DNA of 64,000 bases from Gerris lacustris (lineage: Eukaryota > Arthropoda > Insecta > Hemiptera > Gerridae): assembly GCA_951217055.1 (NCBI GenBank), contig OX578280.1, positions 14,175,394 to 14,239,393 of the forward strand. Reading direction: 5' to 3'. A program made the translations under genes and the position numbers. Shown in pieces: positions 1-11,234 of this stretch. Position 1 is the stretch's first letter; every line of letters begins with the position of its first letter. The notes below the pieces were generated by a model. It was not told the DNA's origin, ran no database searches, and worked only from the letters and a program-made list of their open reading frames with translations.

Positions 1-954
1 GACTCTTCCCCCACGCTTTGACGCACGCTTGTATAGCATACTAATGACCACACCATATTCGCTTCGGCGGTACAATGTACAAATGTATGATGTGTGAAGT
101 AGCTGGAACTCTCCACCACGGGGCGTAAAAAGGGCCTAAGTAATGGCCTAATTGCAAGTTTCGAACAAGTGGTTCGTCCTACCCGTTCTAGTAGGAAGTA
201 CTAGACTACTACTACTACTACTAGAGGTGGTCATTGAAAGAAAGAGAAGTCTGTCCTTCTTCCATAGTTGTGAGAGGGATTTACGACAATTTTTTCTTTG
301 TTATTCCATTAAACAATTTAATTGTATTCTCGTTAATTTTCCAATAAGTTTGTTGTTGGATCGATTTTTTCTAACATTATTTTTAATTGTCACAACCATG
401 TCACTGACTCCTAACTATTTTATTTTGTATTAATTTATTTCTAGGATACATTTTATTGTATAAATATTTATTTGTAGAATTGTAGGTTTTATAAATGATT
501 TTTTCTGTACAGATTCTAATCTAATTCCGAGAGAAAAGTTAAATATTTGATTGTGCTTTTTTTTATCAAGAAAAATACATGTATCTTGACTGTTTTTATT
601 TACTTAAATTTATCTATTACAAGATTATATATACTAATTTCAATTGTATGTATCCAATTTTAGAATTTAAGGCGAGTGTGTCGACCCCTCTTCCCGTGCA
701 GCCTTTTGGCAACTTTATCTAAAAAAAGACATTATGTAATATAATAATTTGTTTATCAAGATATGTCACATCTCCCCTTCTTCTTCTTAGCTGTCAAAAT
801 AGATTTAAGAACCTTTCTATGCCTTTTCAATATTATATATTTTATAAACAAGACAAGTCTATAAACGATCAATTATTGTGAAACATTTAATATCCTTGTG
901 AAAGTATATTTTGATTGTACATAACCGAAGTTTGACTGGACTAGTATAGTTGTA
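1..954. other. No gene recognised upstream of the channel gene
   Basis: AT-rich sequence with no recognisable coding region. A short (CTA)n run lies near 208-225. The last ~150 bases lead into the channel open reading frame and presumably hold its promoter and 5' UTR, but I cannot identify a TATA box or initiator with confidence. Confidence 0.4.
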
Positions 955-2484
955 ATGTCTATTTCGTCTAAAGATTTCTACACTTCTACTAAGTTCGGTG
1001 AATATATTAAACGTTTACATAATGATAAAAATCCACTGCAGCATAGGTGCACTCTAGAGTCCAGGAAAGGTCAGACGACTAAAGAAAGGAGTTCAACCCG
1101 AATCAGACAACGCTTGTACGTATACTTAGTATCGCTACCTTATCACCACCCCAAAACAAAGATATATCACGATAGCTTCGATTCGGTTGATCATGCCAGA
1201 AGAGAACATCTTAAGTCTCACCCGTATATTTTGCATCCCTTTTCAAGGTTGAAAGTATTTTTAGATCTGTTAATCTTTTTGCCTTATTTACTTGTAAAAA
1301 TGTACGTAGTCTGCTTCCCCGGTTTCGGGTTCCCTCTTCCTCGTAATATTTTAATATGTGTGGTTAATATTGGCGTCGTCTTTATTCTTTTAAACTTCAT
1401 TACCGGTTATTGCAACCAGAACAAGAAAAAAGTAATATTGAGGCCTGCCCTGATTTCAAGACATTACGCAATGACGTACTTTCTGGTCGACGTAGGAATG
1501 CTGATACCTGGCATTTTCGATTTGGTGTACAAGCGCTGCTACCAGTCTGTTCTTGTAGATATTTTCTGTTTTCTTCCTTATTTACGAAGCTTTACGTTTT
1601 TGAATAGGATCGAGGATAATCTTCTTTGGTTTTCGGTCAATAAAAAGATCGTCAATAGGGTCTGCATAGTCATAAAAATGCTGCTACTTATTCAAGTTGC
1701 TACCGTTTTTATAGGATTCGTCAAAAGCAATTACGGCTATTACACTGATATATCAGCGACTCCCGAATTGACTGACGATTTCTCTAACTATTTGGATGAG
1801 CTAATGAGGGAAATGAGCGTATTTTATTTTTCAGCTGACTTTTTTAAACCAACTACACTTTTAATAGCAGTTTTAATGTTGGTTTTATTACTCGTCGGTT
1901 CAGTAGGATTTGCTTACATTGTGGCGGCTGTCATTATTGACTTGTTGGCTGGTATGGCTCAGGAAACTAAGTACAATCAGTTGGCCGCGGAAGTTCGTAA
2001 CTTCGCACGTCAGGAACACCGGGATCCGGCTGTAAGAAAGCGTATAGTCCAAATGTTCGACGTCATCTTTCTCGGCACTCTCCTTAATGAACAAAGAGTA
2101 AAACAGACCATCCCCGATAACTTAAGAAGGGATCTAAACGCGGAGACCATGGGAACCTTACTAAAGAAAACGAAATCAATATCTCTACTCGACGATTACT
2201 TGCATCTAAGGATATTAGACAAATTAAAGTTAGTCGTTCTTTTGCCCAACGATCTTTTGGTGACAGAAGGTCAAAGCGGTGATTCAATGTTCTTTCTGTC
2301 TGCAGGAAGAATGATTATGTACTCTCAGTCTAAAGAAGTAGGCCACTTGGACGACGGTGACAACTATGCCGAAGATTCCCTATATTCCGAAGATAACGTT
2401 TATTCTGAAACCGTGAGAGCTGCTACTGCTTGTTTCGTCTACAAACTGTCAAGAGTTGATTATCTAACTTCCTTCAAGCTTTGA
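955..2484 (+). CDS. Intronless HCN/CNG-like channel protein with degenerate pore
   Basis: A 509-residue uninterrupted frame. The family (voltage-gated-like, cyclic-nucleotide-binding channels) is known for six membrane segments, a re-entrant pore, a C-linker and a cyclic-nucleotide-binding domain in the plasma membrane. Seen here: an HCN-type pre-S1 motif (SHPYILHPFSRLK, ~88-100); hydrophobic segments at ~101-124, 131-152, 171-192, 197-216, 236-257 and 301-334; a C-linker (~335-425); and a truncated-looking binding domain (~426-505) ending in VRAATACFVYKLSRVDY, which matches the conserved cassette arginine region. Odd points: the pore stretch (~281-300, DELMREMSVFYFSADFFKPT) has no GYG-like filter, S4 has very few basic residues, and the cassette FGE is YAE. 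The start was chosen as the first ATG, giving a plausible cytoplasmic N-terminus before the pre-S1 motif. It may be a lineage-specific intronless paralogue whose pore function is lost or altered; a decaying retrocopy is less likely because the frame is intact. Confidence 0.8.
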   Translation: MSISSKDFYTSTKFGEYIKRLHNDKNPLQHRCTLESRKGQTTKERSSTRIRQRLYVYLVSLPYHHPKTKIYHDSFDSVDHARREHLKSHPYILHPFSRLKVFLDLLIFLPYLLVKMYVVCFPGFGFPLPRNILICVVNIGVVFILLNFITGYCNQNKKKVILRPALISRHYAMTYFLVDVGMLIPGIFDLVYKRCYQSVLVDIFCFLPYLRSFTFLNRIEDNLLWFSVNKKIVNRVCIVIKMLLLIQVATVFIGFVKSNYGYYTDISATPELTDDFSNYLDELMREMSVFYFSADFFKPTTLLIAVLMLVLLLVGSVGFAYIVAAVIIDLLAGMAQETKYNQLAAEVRNFARQEHRDPAVRKRIVQMFDVIFLGTLLNEQRVKQTIPDNLRRDLNAETMGTLLKKTKSISLLDDYLHLRILDKLKLVVLLPNDLLVTEGQSGDSMFFLSAGRMIMYSQSKEVGHLDDGDNYAEDSLYSEDNVYSETVRAATACFVYKLSRVDYLTSFKL

Positions 2485-3060
2485 ATTATCTGGAAGATAT
2501 TTATCAATATTATTCAATTTTTAAGTTACTATGTTTCATTCTTTACATTATTTCAACTTTCTATGGCTGTATTTGTTTTGCTTATGTTTCTAAATGATAA
2601 AGTTATGAATAATAGTTAATATTTTGTATTGTTTTTTGTTTATATTAATTAACTAGCCTCATAATTGTGCTAATAATTCTGCCTCTGTTGATTACCCTTA
2701 AGGATTTAATGATCTATAGGGATGTTGTTCTTTAATGACATTTCAATGGTGATGCTGGTATTTTTTTTCAAAAATATTAATTTTAATTTAAATATTGATG
2801 TTTTCTTCGATTGACTTCACCATTTATAGTTTTTTCTAAACATAATGTTTTTAATAATTGTTATCTTGTGTTCATTAGAGGAGTTTTTAAGAATATAGTA
2901 CTCTCTAAATTGTAGTTTGAAGTCTATTTATATATTTTATAGAAAAATAAAAATAATAATAAGTCAAAAATTTAAAAAAATAAAAAATAGCTCAATTTTA
3001 GGTAGAAACGACGGAGGTAGGACTGATAGTATTCTTAAAAATGTTTGGTCCGTATCGATC
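2485..3060. other. AT-rich 3' flank of the channel gene
   Basis: Non-coding, very AT-rich. It should contain the 3' UTR and polyadenylation site of the upstream gene, but no single signal stands out. No other gene seen. Confidence 0.35.
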
Positions 3061-3063
3061 TTG

Positions 3064-3606
3064 TCAAGGAATTTTTTTAGTCATAGCTGGTTTAGTCCCT
3101 CTTGTTCCAAACCACAATCCATGTACTTTATAATCTCTATTACCATGAGAAGCTATAAACCTATATTCATAAAACTCAATGCTATATTCATAAAACTCAA
3201 TTTTTTCATAGATGATTTTTTTCTCTCTATGTACTTTGTTGGCTTGGTCATTGTCATTGGTTTCATATCTGACGGTGGGGTCAATAATAAGGGCAGTCTT
3301 GTTGCCAGGGTGAAATGCTATTATATCGGAAACTCTGGAAGAACCTTCAAAGTCAATAGCATAAACCTCGTCAAAACAAATATACGTTTTCTCCTTGAGG
3401 ACTTCCGACATCTTACACAAGAAGTATGTTATGTGGGCATTTTCCAAGCACATGTGCTAGAGTTTCGTTCTCTCTGCCACATTTGCGACAGCGGGTCCCT
3501 CCAACAAATCCTGTTGACTGATTACCAGGTACACCTCTTAAAGGGGCGCAATTAACGTTAAGTTTAATTGAGTTGGTCCATTCGGATCCCGTTAGAACTT
3601 TCCGGA
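3064..3606 (-). pseudogene. RLE-type non-LTR retrotransposon, C-terminal remnant
   Basis: On the minus strand two overlapping frames give the C-terminal part of a retroelement polyprotein. The first frame (3606 to ~3410) reads KVLTGSEWTNSIKLN..., then a CCHC zinc knuckle CRKCGRENETLAHVLGKCPH. After one frameshift near 3420 the second frame (open to 3064) reads DEVYAIDFEGSSRVSDIIAF, then ALIIDPTVRYETND and HGLWFGTRG. The order CCHC followed by a (P)D...D/E-type nuclease with IIDPTVR is typical of the restriction-like endonuclease of R2-like LINEs, which nicks target DNA. No reverse transcriptase domain remains nearby, so this is a 5'-truncated, frameshifted dead copy. The domain is recognised from family knowledge; the clade is not resolved. 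Confidence 0.7.
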
Positions 3607-3609
3607 AAC

Positions 3610-4350
3610 AAATGTGGTGGATTTCCTCTTAATGATAAAGGAGGATTAAAACCCTACGTGGGAGCACTGGTTGCAAATTGGTAAAAAGGAGAGTGGTGTT
3701 GTGGACTGTTAAATTTAACTTCGGAAATCATTATCCAGATTAAGGCGGCAGAGAACATAAAAAATAAAAGTTAGATTGGAAGATAAGGCTTACTTCTAGA
3801 ACTTACCTGGAATCTGCCTGGAATCCTGGGTCGGTGTGGATGATGGTGGATGACGAGAATTGTATATATTTAAAAAAAAACATAAACATAAAAACTTCTT
3901 GAGGTGGTTAAATAATAATGGTGGGTGGTGTAAAGGTAAGTTTGTTTTCATGCAATCGTGAAGTAGGGGCAACAACCCATTTTGTCCCCAGGCCATAACT
4001 TCAAAATTTTAACTTGGAGTGTATATTTGTGATAGCATATTTTCCAGATTGATTCCTGTTATTTGGTTTCTGGCTGTAAATATGTATTTCTGATCGCAAG
4101 TTTATGTACAAATTAAATCAATAATATTACTTCCACTCTTCAGTTCCAAGTCTTGGGAAATGAATAAGTAGTTCCCTTTTCTTGTTACCTAAAATTACTT
4201 AAAAATACTTTAATGTTACTTATGCTACCTTTATACAGAAAAAAAATACTATTGTAATTTATTTATTAATTGCTATTATACAGAAAAAAATACTAAACAG
4301 TAACGTATACAATGTTGACGAGTTATAAGTTATAACTTGGGCTCGGATTG
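3610..4350. other. Unassigned AT-rich stretch
   Basis: No gene recognised. It may include more of the decayed retroelement just before it; nothing else stands out. Confidence 0.3.
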
Positions 4351-5083
4351 ATATGCTCGATAAAATCTCCAGATATGCTCGAAAACCATATGTCTTATGC
4401 TCGATAGATATGCTCGAAAAACCCATTATATGCTCAATAGATATGCTCGAAAAACCCATTATATGCTCGATAGATATGCTCTAAAAAAAGCATTATATGC
4501 TCGATAAATATGCTCGATAGATATGCTCGAAAACCATATGTTTTATGCTCAATAGATAAGCTCGAAAAACCCATTATATGCTCGATAGATATGCTCGAAA
4601 AACCCATTATATGCTCGATAAATATGCTCGAAAAACCCATTATATACTCGAAAAACCCATTATATGCTCGAAAAACCCATTATATGCTCGATAGATATGC
4701 TCGAAAAACCCATTATATGCTCAATAGATATGCTCGAAAAACCCATTATATGCTCGATAGATATGCTCTAAAAAAAGCATTATATGCTCGATAAATATGC
4801 TCGATAGATATGCTCGAAAACCATATGTTTTATGCTCAATAGATAAGCTCGAAAAACCCATTATATGCTCGATAGATATGCTCGAAAAACCCATTATATG
4901 CTCGATAAATATGCTCGAAAAACCCATTATATACTCGAAAAACCCATTATATGCTCGATAGATATGCTCGAAAAACCCATTATATGCTCGATAGATATGC
5001 TCGAAAAACCCATTATATGCTCGATAGATATGCTCGAAAAAAACCATTATATGCCGTTAAATATGCAGAATATGTTCGAAAAA
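4351..5083. repeat. 33-bp satellite array with higher-order period
   Basis: The basic unit is 33 bp: TATGCTCGATAGA followed by TATGCTCGAAAAACCCATTA, with variants (CTCGATAAA, CTCAATAGA, AAAACCATATG). A longer block repeats about every 289 bp: the run beginning CTCGATAAATATGCTCGATAGA near 4500 recurs near 4789. Because 33 is a multiple of three, long open frames exist on both strands (for example repeats of MLDRYARKTHY on plus and MGFSSISIEHI on minus). I regard these as a by-product of the period, not genes. Scattered single units (TTATATGCTCGATAAATT near 5831) lie further downstream. Confidence 0.9.
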
Positions 5084-6523
5084 CACCTTTTTAAACTATA
5101 GAGGACAGTGAAACAAAAAAATCGCCAACTTATCTTTATATACGAGCATTATTTTCAAATTATTGTATGTATGATTGTATGCTATATCCACAAGTTTCAA
5201 GTATATGTATGAGAAGTTTTATGTACAAGTTATAGTTTAAAAGATTATTTACAAAATGTTTAGTATTAGGCGAGTCAATGAAGTAGATTGGTATTGGTCT
5301 GTACATCAATTTTTTTTCTATATTTTCACGTTTAAGTGATTTTCTTAAATCGGCCAATAAAATCTTTCGACGTCAATTGACACAAGTAGTGAATACTTAA
5401 CTGATGCTTCATCTTGTGCAAAGTAGTTTGGCAAATCGTCTGACATTGCAGACTCGCCATACGCAGAATCCTCTCCTAGTCCAACGATGCTCTCCAACTA
5501 GGATTTTTAGCCAGCTCCAACTCCAACTTTTTTTCAAGGTTTTTCCTGTATCTCTAGGCCACGAGTTGTCTTTTTCAATGACTCCGTTTAATATAGCGAC
5601 CACTTCAAACAACTCCCTCCCTTGAGATTCCAACTTTAGAATGACCTCAGAAATGACGCTCATGTAGGCTTTTATTAAAGTCAAGCATGGCATCAAGTCC
5701 TTCATTTCCTTATTTTTGGTGGTTAGGGCCCAAATTGAGGGGGGGGGGAATTCTAATAAAAACAAACTATTAGACGAAAAACCTCAAGAATATGCATTTA
5801 TATGCTATTATTAAAACTGCGGTTTTATGCAATTATATGCTCGATAAATTTAAATTCTGTTGGCCCCAGAGAGGTGAAAATACCACCAAAAGGCTTCTTT
5901 CAATGTGTTCTATATTCAAGAAAAAAATATGAAAATATGCTCAAACCCTAGTTATAACCTTCTCTTGTCGATGGGGTTCAATTGTAACCTTCCGGCGCAA
6001 ATTTTTTTTTGTGGTATTTAGCTTCTAGTGACGACCAGCCTAGACTGAGGCATTCGGCTCTGAGCCGCCCAGTTTCCGCGTTGTGAGTTGTGACTTTCCT
6101 AGCACGGGGAAATCTGAACAATTTGGTGGGGAGTGTGAGAGATCAGGATTTTGAATTAGAAAATCCTACTAGAAGGTTGGAGCAACTAGGCAAACAAAAA
6201 TATAATTGGCCTACCACTCCCAGACCAAGTGGCATTATGTTTTTTCTCATATTGATTGGCCAATCTAAGTGGCAATTGACATAACTCGTAAAACGCATAC
6301 TGCAGAGTTGCTTCTGTCGCGCGGTTACAAAGATGCAGATTTGCTTCTGTCGCGCGGTTACAAAGATGCAGAGTTGCTTATGTCGAGCAGCTACAAAGAC
6401 CACTAGACGCGTAATTGAAAAGGTTCAATTAATTTACCTAATTGGAGTCTTATTTATGAACCTTGTGACAATAGTCGTTTCAGTCGTCCCATTCACACTT
6501 CATCGGGGGGTTGTAATCTGGAG
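5084..6523. other. Repeat-derived stretch with a weak minus-strand open frame
   Basis: A minus-strand open frame (5765-5409, 118 residues) contains VISEVILKLESQGRELFEVVAIL. This faintly resembles the helical segment with a short 'I..LE..G..L..SV.I' pattern seen near the C-terminus of some hAT-type transposases; I cannot confirm it. A short tandem repeat (TTGCTTCTGTCGCGCGGTTA units, about 33-34 bp) lies at 6303-6400. No intact gene. Confidence 0.3.
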
Positions 6524-7548
6524 GTCTAAAGCAGGGGTTCCCAACCTTTTCCCTTCATGGACCTCTTTTTCCTTCATCGACCCGCTTGCATTTTTCCATT
6601 AATATGCAGCTAACAACGTTAGCAGAATACTAATAATTGCAAAGAATTTGTGCCAAGAACTTGGACAAAAAATTAGAAAAAGTGGTTTATATAAGATTTT
6701 GGATAACAGATATAAACTTGATTTCAGATATATCGATATTGTAATTGGACAATATTTCGATTTTTATTTATGTGGTCATTGGCTGATATATATTGATAAT
6801 TTTTTCCCAATATTTGGCCTGAAATCACCTATCATTGTATAGTCACTACAGCTAACATACCATATCTTCTTTTAGTTGTTTTAAGTGGTCAGTGTACATT
6901 TTCAAAAAATTTCAAAACAAATATATTATGTTCATCTGTAGTGTACATTTCTAACTGTTCACTGAAAGAAATTCTTCTCTTATTTCTCTTAATATGGAGC
7001 TATAATATCGAACATATAACATCAAAATACTGTTTCTACAAAAGTGGATTCATCCACAACTGCTCAGAAAATTTACTGCTTTGCAATTCAAAAATAAGAA
7101 TTTTTTATTATCTTCTGTCATTTTATCCATACGACGAAGTGTAGAGTAATTACTAATTACTGTGCGGAATACTTTTTAAAAATGGTTTAGGGTTCATTTT
7201 CATAACAGTTTTTATTAGCTCTTTTATTTCTGGTTGGCGAAATTATTTTTTCACTAGTAGTATGTGGATATCCGGCTTTTGCAATTAACTAAAGAACAAT
7301 TGTAAGAGGCTTCTTTATAATCCACATCTAGCGTTATTTACAGAAGTTGACGGGTTAAGAAGTGATTTAATTTCGGCTTTTAGAAGGATACGCAAATTTT
7401 TCTTTTGATTCTTGAAATAATCAATATTTAAACTTTTAAATTTATCAACGACTTCCAGTAGATCCTTGGAATTCTATAGACCCCTTTGAAATTTCCATAG
7501 ACCCCCAAGGGGTCCACCTGGACCCCGTTGGGAATCCCTGGTCTAAAG
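6524..7548. mobile_element. hAT-like element, ~1.0 kb, with 8-bp target duplication
   Basis: The element spans 6532-7540. The left end reads CAGGGGTTCCCAACC and the right end GTTGGGAATCCCTG, which are imperfect inverted repeats with the CAG...CTG ends usual for hAT transposons. Both sides carry the same 8-bp duplication, GTCTAAAG (6524-6531 and 7541-7548). The interior is AT-rich and has no frame that looks like a transposase, so it is a non-autonomous derivative that would rely on a hAT transposase in trans. It sits about 160 bp upstream of the TARP exon. Confidence 0.85.
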
Positions 7549-7704
7549 CAATGAATTATCAAACTCTCATTGTTTTCTCTTCGGATTTTCAATCCTTTTA
7601 GTCCTGTTTCGTATAAATCATTCTTTACAAACATTTTTTTTTAATTTGAACTTAATTTTAATAAACAATTATTTAATAAAGTGTTGGTCTGTTTTGATTG
7701 ACAG

Positions 7705-7927
7705 GTGATGTGCAACGGGTGGGGAGAAGGTCGTGTTGCGTCTGGTCTAGGCGTAGCCGTGGGTGCTGTCGCTTTGACCGCGCTTGTAACCGGGTTTGTT
7801 ACTAATGTTTGGCTGTACACAAAAGAACCTGTATCTCTACTCAACAATCAGCCTCCGACCACTGTTACCTTTAAGATCGGCTTTTGGAGAGTCTGTCCAG
7901 CACTTAACAAAGGCAATTTCTCAGCCC
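7705..7927 (+). CDS. Exon of a stargazin/TARP-type calcium channel gamma subunit (partial)
   Basis: A 223-bp exon with a polypyrimidine/AG acceptor (TTGACAG ending at 7704) and a consensus donor GTGAGT at 7928. It encodes ~74 residues: a hydrophobic first membrane segment (GLGVAVGAVALTALVTGF), then WLYTKEPVSL and KIGFWRVCP. In the CACNG/TARP branch of the claudin/PMP22 superfamily the first segment is followed by W-L-Y and a G-L-W-x-x-C signature in the first extracellular loop; the spacing and the WLY...GFWRVC pair best recall the gamma-5/gamma-7 type. These proteins are auxiliary subunits of AMPA receptors or calcium channels at the plasma membrane. An in-frame TGA at 7699 shows the frame does not extend into the intron; an ATG at 7708 could be the start if the exon begins with 5' UTR. 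The remaining exons were not found in this window. Confidence 0.72.
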
Positions 7928-7933
7928 GTGAGT

Positions 7934-8600
7934 AGATAAATTAATATTATAGTTTATAAACAGATTATTATTATTTTTTTTTTTTTGGTAAATATTTCTT
8001 TTAGTTAAAAAATTACTAATTTTTTTTTTTTTTACGTGAACGACAATTGTTCACATATATATTATATTTAAAATATTTTCCTATGGTCAGATTGGTGACC
8101 TGATGTTCATAAATTTAACGATACCCTTAGGTTTTACATTTTAAAATGTTATCGCTATCAGCTATATTTATATTATTTAAGATGTTATACCTTATTTAAC
8201 ATAGATGTAAACAACTTATAGAAACTGTTAGGGCATTATTGCCTTTTGGAAATGATTTTGTTAAATATAGTCAATGACCGAGCGAAGCGAGGTCTATGTT
8301 TTAATTTTTTTGTTTTCCAGTCTTCTCGTACTAGACCGTTTTGCATTTTGTCTGAAAATGTTTGTTACGTGCTTACGGCCAAATTCTATTCGATTTTCTT
8401 CAAATTTGGCATAGATGTTCTTTGAAGTTATAAAAAACAACGTATGAGTTTTATATTTAATGAATTTCATTTTTAAATTTTTTTAAAAATAAAACAAACA
8501 TTTTTTTTTTTAAATTTATTTTTTGTTTATCTTGAAATTTCGCATGAATTTTACTTCAAGTAGGAAAAATAAATATATATATATAGTTTTTTTTTTTATA
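7934..8600. other. Intron-like AT-rich sequence
   Basis: Follows the TARP donor site. A dispersed-repeat end with the motif ACCGAGCGAAGCGAGG lies near 8277-8293. No gene seen. Confidence 0.3.
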
Positions 8601-9010
8601 TAAAAAAGCTAGATTTTTCCCGGAAAAACTACTTATACCGTTTTGTATTTAAATTGCTTAACATTTAACATTTAAAAAAATAATAATTAAAAATCGACGG
8701 AATAGTTTTAAAGAAATAATGTTTTTCCAGAGTTTTTGAGGGGGAGTGCCCCCAAATGTATAGCTTAAATTAATTTATCGATTTTTCCTCGGGTTATAAC
8801 TTATGAAATCGATTTTTATGGTTTATTTTCGAATTAAATTTTTACAAATACCATAAAAATAACTTCGCCCCAGCGGGGAATCGAACCCCACCTCTCACTG
8901 TCCGCGTGTAAAATTATTTTCACAAAATCTAGATTTTTCTCGGGCAATCGACATATACCTTTAGATTCGCATTTAAATGGATCCTCTGTCCGCGTTTAAT
9001 TATTTTTTAT
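8600..9010 (-). repeat. Dispersed repeat with tRNA B-box-like core
   Basis: On the minus strand 8870-8905 reads GGTGGGGTTCGATTCCCCGC, a T-arm-like segment with a B-box. A related copy at about 21640-21895 has CAGATTCGAATCCCTGCC followed by the same GATGTTATTTTTATG-type tail (here GAAGTTATTTTTATGG). Both copies also share a CTAGATTTTTCCCGGAAAAACT-like block. This suggests a SINE-like or tRNA-derived family; no full tRNA can be folded by eye. Confidence 0.45.
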
Positions 9011-11234
9011 AATTTTCGCGAGGTCTACTGTTCACAGAACTACTAGTATTTAAAATTATTTTGTTATATATGTCACTGCATCCTTTTATTACTTACTTTT
9101 ATTAAACATTTTTTAGGTCTCATATAATGTCCACTCTTTATTTGTTTCTCTTCAACATGTGCAGAAACGTACATTTGGTTACTTCTATATCTTTTAAAAT
9201 ACACATATATGATTTTTAAGAATATTAGATGGTTTGTAGAAGGTAGCCCTCAGATGGTCCGATATTAATTTCATCCCACTGGCAATCGGAATAGATCCAT
9301 CACTGCTATATGCCAAAATTGGGCAAATAGCTTCCGCCACAGTAATTGGCAGACTATTTTTTATGTTTTTCGGTTGTTTTCTCAACAAATTCTTAAGTTT
9401 TTCGTGTATAAATGCTAAATAAGAATGGTAAAATAAGAAGTTAAATCTAATATACGATCTTTTATGCATAATTCCTAAATATTAACACTTAAAGGTGGTT
9501 GTTTCTGCTTAATTATTCAAGACATTCCTGACAGTTTCAAGGCTTCTGCGTTTAGTTAGTCTAATGTGTCTCATTTAAATTAATTCTTCGACTAATTTAC
9601 ATTGATTTGAGTATTAATTAGGTAATTAAAACTTTAAATTATTTATTTGACTTAATTTGAATTATATAACTTACCCAAAGAATATCACGCTGCTATTTCC
9701 TTTTGTAACGTAAGACATATTTGCTTTTGTCTTTGTCTCCTTGTTTCTTGGTAGCATGACATTCTCTCGTAACAAGAGCACGTCGAGCAAATAAACATGC
9801 TGAGAAGCATACTGGAGAGAGAGACGGGGAATCGGTGGGAAGGCGATGAATAATTCAAAGTGCCGAATACCGCGTGTCTCTTCTACTCCCCCCTCCCCCT
9901 GTTTCAAATCCTTTAATATCCCCTGACATTCTTGCTCCAGGTACGGAAGGGAGTGGAAGTCTTATCAAAGAGGAAATGTTTTGCGGTGTATCACCCCCCC
10001 CCCCCCCTTGGAAGGGAAGCTGAGAATATCTTAACGCAAGGGTTTTAGCTTCCCCTGAGACCTGAGATTTTCCAGCCTCAAGCTCCACTTGAAAATTAGC
10101 TATAATATTAAATAGTGCCCGTAACCGATGCCTGCGAAAGAGTAGAATTTCTCGTTTTGTGATAACTTAAAAATTCCTATTGTGCCTTATTTAAGTAGTA
10201 AAATAAAATAAAAGTCTCCAGAACTTAACCAAAAGAAAAATATTCTCTTAATTATATATCTTAATAAGAAAACTTCCGTATTTTACAAGCTTTTATTGAA
10301 CTTGCAATGTTTGTATGTAAGTATGTATGTTCGGGTCAAATCTTGCTGAATTTTAAAGCAGTATCCTCAACTGATTGCATTGAAATTTTGAATACACGTT
10401 TAGTTTGGATGACAATGCATGGTTAGCTAAGTGACGTCATTCTAAATCCAAGATGGTGGACTAATTATTTTTTAAGCGCGCCCATGATATTGGTATCAAA
10501 TAAAAGGGTTGGCTGAGAAGAATACGAAAAATAAATGCCTTAACTCTAAATCCAGCATGGCGAATGCCCTAAGATAAAAGCTTGTTCTTAAAAATGTTTT
10601 TTTACTATTAATTTATTTTTGTATAAGAATACCAAAATTAATTGAAAAAAAAAATAACTCAATCTATTATTTAATTATTTACTTAATATGTTTTCACTAT
10701 TATTGATTACAAAAAGAGATAAGGAAGTAATCAGATTAAATTAAAAACACTTATAAATCACTATAGTTTATATCTTTAGATATAAGCTCTGCCCGAAAAC
10801 ACGGTCCTATAACTCGAGTTCCTGATCACGTTTTGGGAGTGAAACCAGACAGGGCGGTCGGATGGAGATTCCATCCGACGTAGGGTAGAAATTTAGGGAA
10901 ACTGTAGGCCCCCACTACTTCACCCAGCAAACCGACAGCGTAATGCTCTTCGTCGGACCCGTCTACTCAGGAAAAGCTGGCTGGATGGAACTGGATCGGT
11001 CCGTGTAAATGTACAGCAGTCGGAACGCCGAGAGAATGTGTGTGGAAAAATCGATCTTGAGTCAAAACTTCAAACTTACTATTGACTTGGCTTCGAGATA
11101 TATCGATGTTCCTCTAGACAGAGTCCCCTCTAGGAGTTTATGGCCTCTTCTACCTAACAATATTGTACTATAAACTCAATAGGCCTGGTCCATTCAACCT
11201 TCCTTCTATCTCCAAATAAAGCAACTAATGCTGG
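9010..11234. other. Repeat mosaic without a recognised gene
   Basis: Part of the dispersed family with GATGGTTTGT(A/C)GAA(G/A)GTAGCCC occurs near 9228-9250 and again near 45890 and 63030. 10790-11215 is clearly less AT-rich than its surroundings and may be an exon-like or retroelement-derived piece, but no long frame or family signature is visible. Confidence 0.3.

Noticed and set aside
2917..3555. 212-residue plus-strand frame
   Set aside because: It is the antisense of the endonuclease remnant on the minus strand and has no domain of its own.
4351..5083. Possible CRISPR array
   Set aside because: Units are contiguous with no unique spacers, and the context is a eukaryotic genome.
4259..5101. 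Several 65-108-residue frames in the satellite
   Set aside because: Open only because the 33-bp period is a multiple of three; both strands behave alike and no domain is visible.
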